Part shown: piece after piece, positions 43,577-53,852 of the stretch
Position numbering within the stretch: position 1 is the first letter of the stretch
Layout: every line of letters begins with the position of its first letter
Origin: Lumbricus terrestris
Taxonomy: Eukaryota > Annelida > Clitellata > Crassiclitellata > Lumbricidae
NCBI GenBank assembly: GCA_949752735.1
Contig: OX457043.1
Coordinates: 41,186,087-41,250,086 of the forward strand
Direction of reading: 5' to 3'
Length of the DNA stretch: 64,000 nucleotides
Translations under genes and position numbers: made by a program
Notes under the pieces: generated by a model
Told to the model about the DNA's origin: nothing
Seen by the model: the letters and a program-made list of their open reading frames with translations, nothing else
Database searches by the model: none

Positions 43577-43867
43577 TTTTGCTCATTTTGGGTATTTTTG
43601 GTGAATGTTGTGGGTGAAATTCCGTTGGGAAATTTCGGATATTTTTTGGTCCGTGTAGTTCGCCGGAATTTTGAGAAATTTGGCGTAGTTGTCGGAAATT
43701 TTGCGGTGTCGCATTTCGTTTTGGGGGCCTGGGCTATTTGAATTTCGTGCGTTGGCAGAAATTTTGTGCGTTGTTCGCATTTGTGACAGTTTTGAAGTGG
43801 ACTGTCGTGAGAATTGGGAATTTTGGGGAGAATTTTTGGTCTCCGTGGTCTGCGCAGGTAGACTAGT

Positions 43868-46800
43868 ATGGCGTCCTCAGAGGCAGTTATTCTGTTGGAA
43901 TGGGACGAGATAGTGGAGTTGCCGGTGGAAGAATTGGGAAAATATGTTGTGACGTTGGGTGAGGACGGTAAAGGGTTAACGAAAACTCAATTATTGAAGT
44001 TGGCTAGAAAAGCGTTGTCGCCTAAACAAGGAAGTGAGGAATGGAAACTTCGGGCACAAGCGAAGAGAGAGGTCGTTGAATTGGAGCGACTGAGATTTAA
44101 GGAGGATAGAGAATTTGAGTGGGAAGTAGAGAAAGAGAAAATGAGACTGGCGGCGGAGGTAGAGAAAGAGAAAATGAGAATGGCAGCTGAGGCAGAGACA
44201 GAGAAAATGAGAATGGCAGCTGAGGCAGAGGAGAAGAAAATGCAGGCAGAGGAGAGAAAAATGAGAATGGCAGCTGAGGCAGAGACAGAGAGAATGAGGA
44301 TGGAAGCTGAGGCAGAGGAGAGAAAAATGAGAATGGCAGCTGAGGCAGAGACAGAGAGAATGAGACTGGCAGCTGAGGCAGAGGAGAGAAAAATGAAGAT
44401 GGAAGCTGACGCTGAGGAGACGAAAAGGAGATTTGACATAGAGGAGAAACGGATGTCTTTGGAGGTAGACAAACAGAAGTGCGATATTGACTTGCGGACG
44501 TTAGAATTAGGAGGTGTGCCAGACCGTCCTGTGCAGCACAAGGAGGATTTTCGTTTTGGGGCGGCAATGAAATTTGTTCCTAAATTTGACCCCTCGGATA
44601 TTGAACACTATTTTGCGGCGTTCGAACAGGCAATGGCTTTGCATAAAATTCCGATGGAAAAATGGTCGTCCCTTTTGCAGCCACAACTATCGGGAAAGGC
44701 GGCAAATGTATTTGCGTCTTTGTCTTTGGAGGATTGTGTGAAATATGAGGTTGTTAAATCCACATTACTCACAGCTTATGAACGGATACCGGAGTTCTAT
44801 CGGAAGAAATTTCGGGGGTTGAAGAAAGAACCACGGGAGACTTTCGCAAATTACGCGTATCGCTTGCAGATACCTTTCCAACGTTGGGTAGAGGGTACAA
44901 ATTCGTGGGATGATTTGGCTAAATTTAAAGAGGTCATACAGATGGAGCAATTTGTACAAGCGTTGCCGTTAGAAGTACACAAGTGGCTGTTGGACAAAAG
45001 TCCTGAGACTGTAGCGAGTGCTGCACGTATGGCAGATGAATACGCTGTTTTGTATAAACAGGGGCCGAGTAATTATGCTGGGGGATTCCAAAGGAATTTT
45101 TCTGAGCGTACAAACCGCTTCTCATGTGACGATAGTGAGAAGAAAGACGTGTGGGAGCGTCAGGGTTCAGGGTACAAGGAAGGTGTACGCCATGAGTCAA
45201 AATGGAGTAAGCGTTCGCCTCAAAGAGGGACGTATGGCTTTAAGCAGCAAAATCGTAAAAATGATGACGTTGAGGGGTTTGGAGAGCAGGTCACGTGCTC
45301 GTTCTGCAGAATTCCTGGGCATTTGAGGTCCCAATGTCGGAAATTACAACGAAAGGAGGGGCCTGAAATTGAAAACTGGAGGGGTCCGAAACCCGTGGGT
45401 TTAGTACAAACTTTGTCGGCGCCTGTTAAGGAACAGAGTTTTCAGAAGCCTATTGTAACTGTTGATAAAATGTATGCTCCTTTCTGTGTGAATGGGTGTG
45501 TCATTAATGATTTGAATGAACGCAAGGATGGTGTTTTTCTGAGAGACTCAGGTTGTCTTCAATCTTTAGTATCGGCTGAATGGTTGGATGAACATGATTT
45601 TGTGCAGTTGAATGAGACACGCCTTCTGAGAGGTATTTCTGGTCAAATTATGGAGCGCCCTCTTGTGAAAGTGAACGTGGAATGTGCATTTGTGAAAGGC
45701 GAAATTCTCTGTTGTACGCTGAGTTCTTTTCCTATGCATGGTGTGCACGTGGTTATTGGTAATGACGTTGCGCTATCGGGTGATATTGTGGATGTGGCTA
45801 TTACAACCCGAGCTCAAGCTAAACAATATGCAGAGGAACGCAAGGCGACAGCGAGCGATGTGTGCAGTGAACCGACGCGTTTGGAGCCGACGATTCTGGG
45901 TCAGAGTGCAGAGTCGGTCGATCGGGATTTATTGACAAATGATTTAATGTGTACGTCTGATGATCAAGCGCATTTAGACGAAGGTGACTTGGACGCTTTA
46001 TTCGAGTCGAATGAAATTGTTGACACTGACTGGCAGGATGTCTGTATTCCGAGATCAGAATTAATTAAGAGGCAAAGAAGTTGTCCTGATTTGATTCCAA
46101 TGTTTGAGCTGGCGGAGAATAAATCGAAGGGCGATGACCGTGTACAACCGTATGAGTTAGTGGAAGGTGTGCTGATACGTCGGTGGGATGACAAATTAAC
46201 GCCGTTTAAGATGGGTGTGTCACAGATTGTAGTTCCACGTCAGTTGAGAATGAAATTGCTGCGTGTAGCACATGATATACCAGCATCGGGTCATCTGGGT
46301 ACACAGAAAACTTTGGACAGACTGTTGAAGCATTTCTGGTGGCCACTTGTGAATAAGGATGTACGTGAGTACTGTCGTTCATGTGATGTTTGTCAACGGT
46401 TGGGTAAAGTTACCAGAAATTATAGAGCGCCTATGGTTAGTGTGCCTGTTATGCAAGAAGTGTTTGAACGTCTCGCGATGGACATCGTTGGTCCGTTAAG
46501 TGTTTGTGCCTTAACGGGTAACAGATTTATCTTGACTGTGATTGATTTAGCATCGCATTTCCCATTTGCATTTCCGTTAAAGACGCATACGGCCCAGGAT
46601 GTTGCGAAATGTTTGTGTGAGGTGTTTACGATGTTCGGTTTTCCGAAAGAACTACTTTCTGATTGTGGGACTGAGTTCATGTCTGATTTGATGCAGGTGT
46701 TTGTGCATGAATGTGGCATTGTACAATTGAAGACTAGTCCTTATAGACCACAGACGAATGCGTCCTGTGAACGCTTCCATCGTACCATGGAAGATATGTT

Positions 46801-47974
46801 GAAAGCGGTGGCTGAAACGTATCCGGGTTCGTGGGATACCATGCTCCCTTGGATTTTGTTTGCGTATAGGGAAGTTCCTGTACAGGGTACTGGCTTTTCT
46901 GCCTTTGACTTAATGTATGGTAGAGATGTGCGTGGAATGCTTCAATTAATGAAAGAGGCATGGTTGTCAAAAGATGTTGCAAATGAAGTATCTGGAAAGA
47001 ATGTGATTGAATATGTCTTGCAGTTGCGTGAGCGGATGCGTGTTGGGTTGCACATGGCAAGTGAAAATGCTGTTGTTGCTAAGGCTAAGTCGAAGCAAAT
47101 TTATGATAAACATTCGAAGGTTGTGACTTTTGAGGAAGGTGAAAAGGTGCTACTTTTGATTCCATTGGTGGGTAAACCATTACAGGCCAAGTATTGTGGA
47201 CCGTATGTGGTATTACGTCGTCTGGGTCCCGTTGATTATTTGGTATGTACGCCGGATAGAAGAAAAACGGAACGAGTGGTACATGTGAATTTGATGAAGC
47301 GATATGTGGATCGTTTGGATGTGATGCCTGATGTGTCGAAAGATGATGTGATTGCTTCTGTGTTGTTGGTGGATACGGATGTGAAGGTGACTGAGTTGAC
47401 TTTAGAGGATAAGGTCTTACAATGTGATGTGTCTGCTAAATGTCGTGATGAATTACGTGATGTTTTGCATGACTTTGCACATGTCTTTAGTAAGTCACCG
47501 GGTAAAACCAACATGGTGTCACATAGGATTGAGTTGGTCGAAGGTGCTCGTCCTGTTCGACAATCACCTTATAGGTTGAATCCTGAGAAGATGGCTAAGG
47601 TGGAGAAAGAGGTGGAACAGTTGTTGAAGGCTGGGATTATTGAGGAGTCCGAGAGTCCTTGGGCGGCTCCGATCGTTATGGTTTCTAAGCCAGACGGTAC
47701 GGATCGCTTATGTTCAGATTTCAGAAAACTGAATGGGTTATCCGTAGCGGATCCATTTCCGATGCCCCGGGTGGAGGTCTTAATTGATCGACTGGGAAAA
47801 TCCCGTTATTTGACAAAATTGGATATGACCAAAGGGTATTGGCAGATTCCAATGCATCCTGATTCAGTCCCGTTGACTGCTTTTGTAACCCCGAAGGGTC
47901 ATTATCAGTGGCTTGAAGAACGCTCCTGCCTCATTTTCCAGATTAATTACGAAAGTTCTGAATGGATTGAATGA
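43868..47974 (+). CDS. Gag-protease-integrase-RT polyprotein (element 3), truncated in RT
   Basis: 1,368 residues from ATG 43868. Residues about 85-205 are a coiled coil of repeated RMAAEAE-type heptads. About 230-420 is gag/capsid (FVPKFDPSDIEHYFAAFEQA). A CCHC knuckle CSFCRIPGHLRSQC lies near 477, and an aspartic protease with DSG near 558. The integrase HHCC zinc domain is at about 795-840 (HDIPASGHLG, CRSCDVCQR) and the DDE core at about 870-968: MDIVGP, SDCGTEF and NASCERF, with 35 residues between second Asp and Glu. A GPYVVLRRLGPVDYLV integrase C-terminal motif follows. RT begins near 1,220 (SPWAAPIVMVSKPDG, KLDMTKGYWQIP) and breaks after HYQW, where a short deletion removes the next conserved motif and shifts the frame. 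Residues 1,350-1,368 are out of frame. Confidence 0.93.
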   Translation: MASSEAVILLEWDEIVELPVEELGKYVVTLGEDGKGLTKTQLLKLARKALSPKQGSEEWKLRAQAKREVVELERLRFKEDREFEWEVEKEKMRLAAEVEKEKMRMAAEAETEKMRMAAEAEEKKMQAEERKMRMAAEAETERMRMEAEAEERKMRMAAEAETERMRLAAEAEERKMKMEADAEETKRRFDIEEKRMSLEVDKQKCDIDLRTLELGGVPDRPVQHKEDFRFGAAMKFVPKFDPSDIEHYFAAFEQAMALHKIPMEKWSSLLQPQLSGKAANVFASLSLEDCVKYEVVKSTLLTAYERIPEFYRKKFRGLKKEPRETFANYAYRLQIPFQRWVEGTNSWDDLAKFKEVIQMEQFVQALPLEVHKWLLDKSPETVASAARMADEYAVLYKQGPSNYAGGFQRNFSERTNRFSCDDSEKKDVWERQGSGYKEGVRHESKWSKRSPQRGTYGFKQQNRKNDDVEGFGEQVTCSFCRIPGHLRSQCRKLQRKEGPEIENWRGPKPVGLVQTLSAPVKEQSFQKPIVTVDKMYAPFCVNGCVINDLNERKDGVFLRDSGCLQSLVSAEWLDEHDFVQLNETRLLRGISGQIMERPLVKVNVECAFVKGEILCCTLSSFPMHGVHVVIGNDVALSGDIVDVAITTRAQAKQYAEERKATASDVCSEPTRLEPTILGQSAESVDRDLLTNDLMCTSDDQAHLDEGDLDALFESNEIVDTDWQDVCIPRSELIKRQRSCPDLIPMFELAENKSKGDDRVQPYELVEGVLIRRWDDKLTPFKMGVSQIVVPRQLRMKLLRVAHDIPASGHLGTQKTLDRLLKHFWWPLVNKDVREYCRSCDVCQRLGKVTRNYRAPMVSVPVMQEVFERLAMDIVGPLSVCALTGNRFILTVIDLASHFPFAFPLKTHTAQDVAKCLCEVFTMFGFPKELLSDCGTEFMSDLMQVFVHECGIVQLKTSPYRPQTNASCERFHRTMEDMLKAVAETYPGSWDTMLPWILFAYREVPVQGTGFSAFDLMYGRDVRGMLQLMKEAWLSKDVANEVSGKNVIEYVLQLRERMRVGLHMASENAVVAKAKSKQIYDKHSKVVTFEEGEKVLLLIPLVGKPLQAKYCGPYVVLRRLGPVDYLVCTPDRRKTERVVHVNLMKRYVDRLDVMPDVSKDDVIASVLLVDTDVKVTELTLEDKVLQCDVSAKCRDELRDVLHDFAHVFSKSPGKTNMVSHRIELVEGARPVRQSPYRLNPEKMAKVEKEVEQLLKAGIIEESESPWAAPIVMVSKPDGTDRLCSDFRKLNGLSVADPFPMPRVEVLIDRLGKSRYLTKLDMTKGYWQIPMHPDSVPLTAFVTPKGHYQWLEERSCLIFQINYESSEWIE

Positions 47975-48833
47975 TTTTTGTGATGCATATCTGGATGATA
48001 TAATCATTTTCAGTTTGGAATGGTCGGATCATTTGATGCACTTGAGGAAGGTGTTGAGTAGGATTGCGGATGCATGTTTGACTTTGAATCTAGCTAGATG
48101 TCTATTTGCAAATGCTGAAGTGGATTTTTTGGGTCACCACATTGGAGTGGATGGTGTCCAGCCACGGGTAATGAAGGTGGAAGCGGTGTTGCGTTTTCCC
48201 AGGCCATGCAATAAGAAGCAGGTGCAATCGTTTCTCGGGCTTGCAGGGTATTATAAGCGTTATTTACCTCATTACTCTGACATTGCTTTGCCGCTGACGG
48301 CGTTAACGAAGAAAGGGATTCCTTTTCGATGGAATGAGGAAGCAGAGAGTGCCTTTGTGGATTTGAAATCTCGTCTTGCTTCTCGACCTATTCTTATACC
48401 TCCTGACTTTTCTAAACAGTTTTGTGTTGGTGTTGACGCATCTCAATTCTGTGTGGGAGCCTGCTTGTTTCAGATACACGAAGAACTGGAACATCCGATT
48501 TGCTACATCAGCAGGAAGCTGCTCGCGCATGAGGTTCGATACTCAACCATTGAGAAGGAGGCGTTGGCACTGATGGTCGCGTTACGAGCCTTCAGTGTGT
48601 ACTTCGGGTCCGCACTGGTCCTTGTGTACACGGATCACAAGCCTCTGCAGTTCATCCGGCAGATGGCTAATAAAAACATGAAGCTCTTGCGTTGGAGTTT
48701 GGAGCTGGAGCAGTTCAATCTGGACATTCGGCATCGTCCGGGCAGGTTAAATGTCCTCCCGGATATTCTCAGCCGTCCGTCTCAGTTTTCAGAGGAAAGC
48801 AACAGTTCAGTCACTGCTAAAGTAAAAAAATAA
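47913..48833 (+). pseudogene. RT C-terminal part and RNase H of element 3, out of frame with the upstream ORF
   Basis: The open frame continues RT from the conserved KNAPASFSRL stretch, with the YLDD catalytic motif about 20 residues in. The thumb/connection (EVDFLGHHIG, QVQSFLGLAGYYKRYLPHYS) and an RNase H domain with VDAS, EKEALA, YTDH and LPDILSR acidic positions follow. It overlaps the end of the upstream ORF in another frame because of the small deletion at about 47913. The ATG at 47913 is internal and unlikely to be a real start. Confidence 0.9.
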
Positions 48834-49383
48834 AGTCATCACAGTTGTCAAATAAGGACGTCCGTCAATTGAAAGTTTCGAACAGAACACTTCAGTGAGT
48901 GTCTTGTCTGCGTGTAGCAGCCACTTTCCAAAAAAAGTGGTGGAAGCTGCATCGCCTTTTTCAAGAATGACTCAAGAGTTGGGGGTTCTTGTTGGGGGTT
49001 CTTGTTGGGGAAATTAGGTTCTCTGCTAGCTTGCAGTGGTTGACACTGTTCTCGTTCGTCTCGTTTGGCTTTGGCCCTATGACATGTTAAAATTTTTGGC
49101 TCATTTTTGTATACACGTTGAGTGTCCAAAATTTTTTTTTCGTGTGTTATAGATTATATGATTCACTTTTGAATGACTTTGAATTATATGAACTCTCAGT
49201 TACTTAGGATGATGCTTTAGTTAGTAGTTTGTGCTGCGTTAGTTGTTGCAATGAATTGCTTAGTACGCTAACTTGTAACGATATAGTGCTTTGCGATTCT
49301 TGATGCTATGAACTGGTAGGCGTAGCGTTTGTTGCTATATTTCGTCGTCCCTCAGGACTCCTCATGCTTTTGGGAGGGGGATA
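48834..49383 (+). other. 3' untranslated region and polypurine tract of element 3
   Basis: Contains a direct repeat gggggttcttgtt at about 48976-49005. The purine run tttgggagggggata ends at the 3' LTR border (49384). Confidence 0.7.
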
Positions 49384-49819
49384 TGTAGCCATTAGGTGTC
49401 TACGGCCCTTCTACTCTTCCGTACTCTGTCTGTCTTGGGATGCGTGGGTGTATTGAGGGTTGGGCATTGCCTATATAAGCCTTGGCTTGCGTGGCTAACG
49501 TCCCTGTTCTGCGGTTGTGGTGATGTGTGAGGCGTGTGGGTTTGATGTCTCTCGTTGAGTGTGTTCCGTCTTCTACGTCGCCGTCTCGCCCTGTTGGTGT
49601 TCTGGCAGTTCATCTGTCGTCCTGGGCTTCGTTAGCCGTTGTCTGCTGTGCTGTCGTCCGTACCGCTTCGTCTGGTTTGGTCAACTTTGGTTCTACTAGA
49701 CGGTAACCTTTGTATTCGCTGTAAATAATTGCTTGTATGAATAAATTTATCTTATTTTACAAACTTTCGGACCTTATCTTTTTGATAGTCATCCTCGTAG
49801 ACGGCCGTGAACCTTTACA
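49384..49819 (+). repeat. 3' LTR of element 3
   Basis: 436 bp copy of 43123-43558. Confidence 0.96.
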
Positions 49820-49823
49820 ATGT

Positions 49824-50269
49824 ATTCAAAATAAGCGAGTAGCCTACGTGAGGACTCAGCATTGAATTCATCCAGCTGACAGCATAATGGGAATTTTTTT
49901 ATCGAATAAAAATTCACAGGTGGCTGGTTGGTCTGGGTTGATATTGCACTGGAAGACCAATGGCTTCACGTTCTGACAACCGATGACTCGCATTTTAACA
50001 AATGACATTACAGACGACGAAAGAATTCTGAATTCACCTAAGTAAACAACACCTGAAGCAATGAAGAAAGAACCTCTTTATTAACAACAGTAACATTAAC
50101 AGAATTTTCAAGGAATGCACAAAGAAGAACTGATATATACAAACACAAGTTTTCTTTGCAAAGAAGAAAATACATAAGCCCTAAACCAGAATACGACCGT
50201 TGCACAATATGTTAAAACTATTTAATACAGATTGTTCCCATAATGAATATCCTTTAAAGTGGATTGTTC
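49824..50269. other. 3' flank of the beta-propeller gene
   Basis: Probably the 3' untranslated region and downstream DNA of the reverse-strand gene ending at 50270. No further feature recognised. Confidence 0.35.
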
Positions 50270-51132
50270 TTAGATGATGCGGAAGATAGTCAAACCTTTC
50301 GCACTACGATGCATGTGGTTATCATTGGATATGATCTCATTCCTCTCGCTGTTAAAGTATAAGTAAAGGGGGATAAACACCCGCGTCTCACTCGACCTGG
50401 CGCAAGAAACATCCAGGACATTAAATTCCGAGTCTAAAAGCTCGAATCTGTTTTGCCAATTCCTTATCAAAATCCGACCATAGATATCTGCAAAATTCAC
50501 AATAAACTCTGGACCAAGTGATGGTTTATATCGACGTACAATAATCCCAGACGTGTCGATCTCCAATAATTGCGCTTTACCTAGGAAGATGGCCTGCGAG
50601 ACCAACACAAGGTTTCCGTTTGGTCTTTGAATTACATTCTCAATACCAACGAAGTCATAAATATCTGGGCACAACACTATTTTATGCTGCAACGAACCAT
50701 TTGCAGCATAGACAGATAGCACACCGGGATTCGGCTTTAGCTCTTTTGATATGGTTATCAGGTTACCATTGGCGGATACGGTAAGTAATGACAACTTTTG
50801 ATCAGTAACCATCCATGGTGACAGTGTAAACTGGTGCTCCTCGGCTTTCGTAATGCGTAATATTGAGTCAGCTTTTGACTGGTCCAATTCCGTGTTAAGC
50901 ACATACACACAGTTTGAGACACTGCATCCTGCAATGGTCTTGGGAGTTGTTCCTGGTAGCGGGATGACATTCTTCATCTCTGCCATATTGTTGCGATCGA
51001 GAACGTTAATGACGTAGTCTTCATCATTTGGCTTGCAGAGTAAAAAGATTTCATCTTTCACTGCAGTTACTTGGAAGACGTCAAACTGGATGGGATACTG
51101 ATGCAAAATTTCCAAACGAATCGTATTCTGAG
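50270..51132 (-). CDS. Terminal exon of an NHL-like beta-propeller protein
   Basis: The reverse-strand exon starts after a T-rich acceptor (gttttttttag) at 51133 and runs 287 codons to the stop at 50270. Repeated blades have the pattern G(N/R)L.....N.I...D..G: SANGNLITISKELKPNPGVL, RPNGNLVLVSQ, LLEIDTSGIIVRRY, YGRILIRNWQNRFELLDSEF. The ending NSERNEIISND...GLTIFRII resembles the C-termini of TRIM-like NHL proteins that are numerous in sea urchin and amphioxus. Such propellers bind protein or RNA. No RING or B-box exon was found. The exon needs one base from the preceding exon, which does not match the phase of the exon at 54369-54430, so at least one exon is undetected. Confidence 0.6.
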
Positions 51133-51875
51133 CTAAAAAAAACAAAAAACGCTTTAATCGTTTATAGATATTTTACACAAAAATTAAATCATTAGAGAAA
51201 TGTTCCCAAAAGATGACATCGACGTTCTAAACTGCAAAAAAATGTAGCACAACAAGTGAGGAGCACAATCCGAAACTCAGTGCAATTGATTTGCAATGGA
51301 CTGAGTGAGTTTTGGAATTGTTCTCTTCAATTGACTAATATTTATGTACATAGAATCTACCACTTTGCAGTGGTACACTTAAGTTAATGTCACCATAAAT
51401 ATTAGTCTATTATAATAATGAAATTGATAATTAATTTTGGTGTCCATTTAACAGGATTCACCATCGCTTTTGTTTTTTGTAGCCGTGTTGCAATGATATG
51501 TAGGCTAAACTGGATTCGTTTAATCTGTTTGCAAAAATAAACCATTTTGGTTTGACTCGATTTATGAAGCATAATGTCTGATTAACTTGGAGCGTAATGG
51601 ACCAGAAACGAGGATAGTCAAAGTCGTATGTTCACAGATTTTCATGCAGCACAGAAAAAAATCGAAATGAGTGGATGGGACGTGAAAGAATTCTAACAAA
51701 TCAGACTGGCAATGCAGATACACGATACACAAATACAATACTAACTTTGACCAATCTACAAAATTTGATGATTTAGTATTTTAAAATTAATCGAGCATAA
51801 AGAGGCGACATGTAGGCCTAGTAGTATAGGCCGACACAGTTATTAGAATTATTTCAACGTCAATTGCCGACAGTT
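51133..51875 (-). other. Intron of the beta-propeller gene
   Basis: AT-rich, no coding signal seen. Confidence 0.4.
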
Positions 51876-51879
51876 CTGT

Positions 51880-51949
51880 TAGGGTCTCCCATTGCTCGTT
51901 GTTGCTCGTTGCATGGTACGGGCGGCCTCAACTGCTGAGGACAGTGCAG

Positions 51950-52024
<75 letters not shown>

Positions 52025-52170
52025 CATCTCATCTGCATAAAGCTGGTGTAGCACGCTGTAGGATGTTAAGAGCGTGCCAATGTCAGAAGTGTAGAGCAAG
52101 TAAAGTAAGGAAGCCAGGTCAGAGTCTTGTGGGAGACAAAATGGAGCCGGACGTGAGTCCGCTTTCATGT
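51880..52170 (-). pseudogene. LINE reverse-transcriptase fragment split at the catalytic motif by a microsatellite
   Basis: The reverse strand reads DSDLASLLYLLYTSDIGTLL then TSYSVLHQLYADE. This is the RT stretch leading to the YADD motif in CR1/Jockey-like LINEs, with the second Asp changed to Glu. About 70 bases of TG and TA repeat follow. The frame then resumes with a TYLHCPQQLR-like phrase that normally lies a few residues after YADD. Inactive. Confidence 0.65.
51954..52024. repeat. (TA)n(TG)n microsatellite
   Basis: Compound TA then TG dinucleotide inside the LINE fragment. Confidence 0.95.
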
Positions 52171-52575
52171 TTTCGTTCAGCGTTGGCTACGTGTGATATC
52201 CTTCTTTGTCAATGTGATGAACTAACCAGTGTCGTCCAAAGTTCTGTGAACTTTATTTCGAAAATAGCTGGTCGAACAGATGCTGCTCCATTTCGAACAG
52301 ACAGTACACAGTCGGTTTATCACTAGATCGGCTTTTCCCTTCCACACACTTTTGGACAGCCTCATATCCTTCACTTCCATAGCTACGACTTCAACTAGGA
52401 TGCATTCGAGTAGCTCGATCGGTAGATCTTCCAGCTACAGGAAAACATTCGGAGACATCACACTCTGTTTTGCACTTCTTTATGACTTCTAAGCATAGTT
52501 CGTTAGCATCAGAGCTATTCAATTATTCAATTATTAGTGGCTGAAAATCAAACAACTAAACGTAGGCTACATGTG
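52171..52575. other. Intron segment without a recognised feature
   Basis: Possibly further decayed LINE sequence continuous with 51880-52170. I could not assign it. Confidence 0.3.
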
Positions 52576-52690
52576 TTCCTGGTAACCATGTTGTTGCAAT
52601 CGAAAACGTTAATAACGCAGTCTTCATCATTTGGCATGCAGAGTAAAAAGATTGCATCTTTCACTGCAGTTATATCGAAGAGGTGTACAA
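52576..52690 (-). pseudogene. Partial duplicate of the beta-propeller exon
   Basis: The segment from gttgttgcaatcgaaaacg to tttcactgcagttatatcga matches 50985-51085 in the terminal exon, with about 10 per cent substitutions and a small internal gap on the left. The reverse strand spells AVKDAIFLLCMPNDEDCVIN against AVKDEIFLLCKPNDEDYVIN in the exon. It lies in the intron of the same gene, in the same orientation. Confidence 0.82.
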
Positions 52691-52866
52691 TGTTGTACAT
52701 GCAGAACCTCGGTTAGTATAAGAGACCTGTAGTGTAGGCTATGAGCGTAAAATAATGGACACGTCATCGAGTATATAATATAGCTTCCTTCTCAGTCAAC
52801 TCTTTATGTTGGTTAATTCACATTTTCAGAAATTTAAAAACCGTGATATTATATGCGGTTCCTATA

Positions 52867-53850
52867 CACTGTGAGCCATAAAAAACCGTGCCACTTTATG
52901 TTTAGCTATATCTCTGTCATTTCTTTATCGATTTTTACACTTTTTGCATTATTTTAAACAGGAATCAATACTCTAAAGAGCAGAAATAAACATTATCGAT
53001 TTCATCCTACATGTATGTTAAACTTGTCTTGCGAAACTGAAGACGCTAAAAAAACACGTGAGAATCGATCAATGCTACATTTTTACTACTTAAATGCAAA
53101 CAATTTTTCAGTGCCTTTATTTGTTTAAAGTTTGTGTTCAAAATGACTTCCTTTATCACGTACACATTTTGCCAAGCGACGTCGCCCCTGATCAATTGCA
53201 GTGTCAATAAGTTGTTGTTCCAGATCGTTCCAGAAGGAAACGAGACACTGCCGAGATTGACGATTCGCGGTGGTCAGTTCCTGAGCCCGTCGTCTTTTTA
53301 AGCATTTCAGTTCCAAATCGTTATGAATGATGCGTCTGACCGTCGTTTGTGTAAGATTCAGCTCTCTCGCGATTTGTCTGGTTGAAAGATGTGTTTTAGG
53401 CTTGTCTTCCTGGCTCTGAACCAATTCATTGACAGCGGCGATATTATCTTCAGTTCGCGACGATTTTGGCCGACCACTTCCCGCAGCGCGTTCAACTGAA
53501 CCGATAGTTCTCAACTTTCGCAGAAAGTCATCTAATGTTCTTCTTTTCCAATTCTTGTTCGGAAACTCCTTAATTAATCGTCTAGAAGAATAATTTTTGC
53601 ATTCCCGCAGATTTTTAATTAAAATTTTATCCTCATAGCTCAACATTTTAAAATTTTAACTCAAATTTTCAACCATCAACTTTATTTACATTATGCTGCG
53701 AAACGGATATGACGTCATCGCGCAAGTAAATAAGTAAATCGTAGAGATTTAATTTTTCTTTCAAACGACATAAAAAGATATAAAATTGTTAAAATATCGA
53801 CCGAGATATAGCTAAAAATAAATTGGCACGGTTTTTTATGGCTCACAGTG
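52867..53850 (-). mobile_element. mariner element encoding a core-less transposase
   Basis: 984 bp with long inverted termini (cactgtgagccataaaaaac at 52867 and its inverse ending at 53850), flanked by TA (52865-52866 and 53851-53852). It carries one intact reverse-strand open frame lacking the catalytic domain. It lies in an intron of the beta-propeller gene, in the same orientation. Confidence 0.93.
53125..53646 (-). CDS. mariner transposase lacking the DDE core (DNA-binding domain fused to C-terminus)
   Basis: 173 residues, roughly half the usual 340. Residues 1-125 form the paired-like DNA-binding region: a first helix-turn-helix (EDKILIKNLRECKNYSSRRL), a basic GSGRPKSSR linker and a second helix-turn-helix (STRQIARELNLTQTTVRRII). 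Around residue 130 the chain passes straight into the C-terminal tail (WNDLEQQLIDTAIDQGRRRL, GSHFEHKL). The catalytic DDE domain is missing but the frame is intact. By analogy with other truncated transposases that keep the DNA-binding domain, it could bind element ends and repress transposition. This is inference. Confidence 0.85.
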   Translation of the reverse strand: MLSYEDKILIKNLRECKNYSSRRLIKEFPNKNWKRRTLDDFLRKLRTIGSVERAAGSGRPKSSRTEDNIAAVNELVQSQEDKPKTHLSTRQIARELNLTQTTVRRIIHNDLELKCLKRRRAQELTTANRQSRQCLVSFWNDLEQQLIDTAIDQGRRRLAKCVRDKGSHFEHKL

Positions 53851-53852
53851 TA

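Larger units (their letters stand above)
43123..49819 (+). mobile_element. LTR retrotransposon 3 (Metaviridae, Gmr1-like order, nearly complete)
   Basis: 6,697 bp with two apparently identical 436 bp LTRs (TGTAGCC...TTTACA) and a 4 bp duplication atgt (43119-43122 and 49820-49823). A primer-binding-site candidate lies at 43561 and a polypurine tract gggaggggga just before the 3' LTR. Domain order is gag, zinc knuckle, protease, integrase, RT, RNase H, that is integrase before RT, as described for Gmr1-like elements. One frame disruption in RT separates it into two open frames. Confidence 0.95.

Noticed and set aside
43987..44567. Ser/Leu-rich reverse-strand frames of 184 and 156 residues
   Set aside because: Antisense of the coiled-coil repeat in the element 3 gag.
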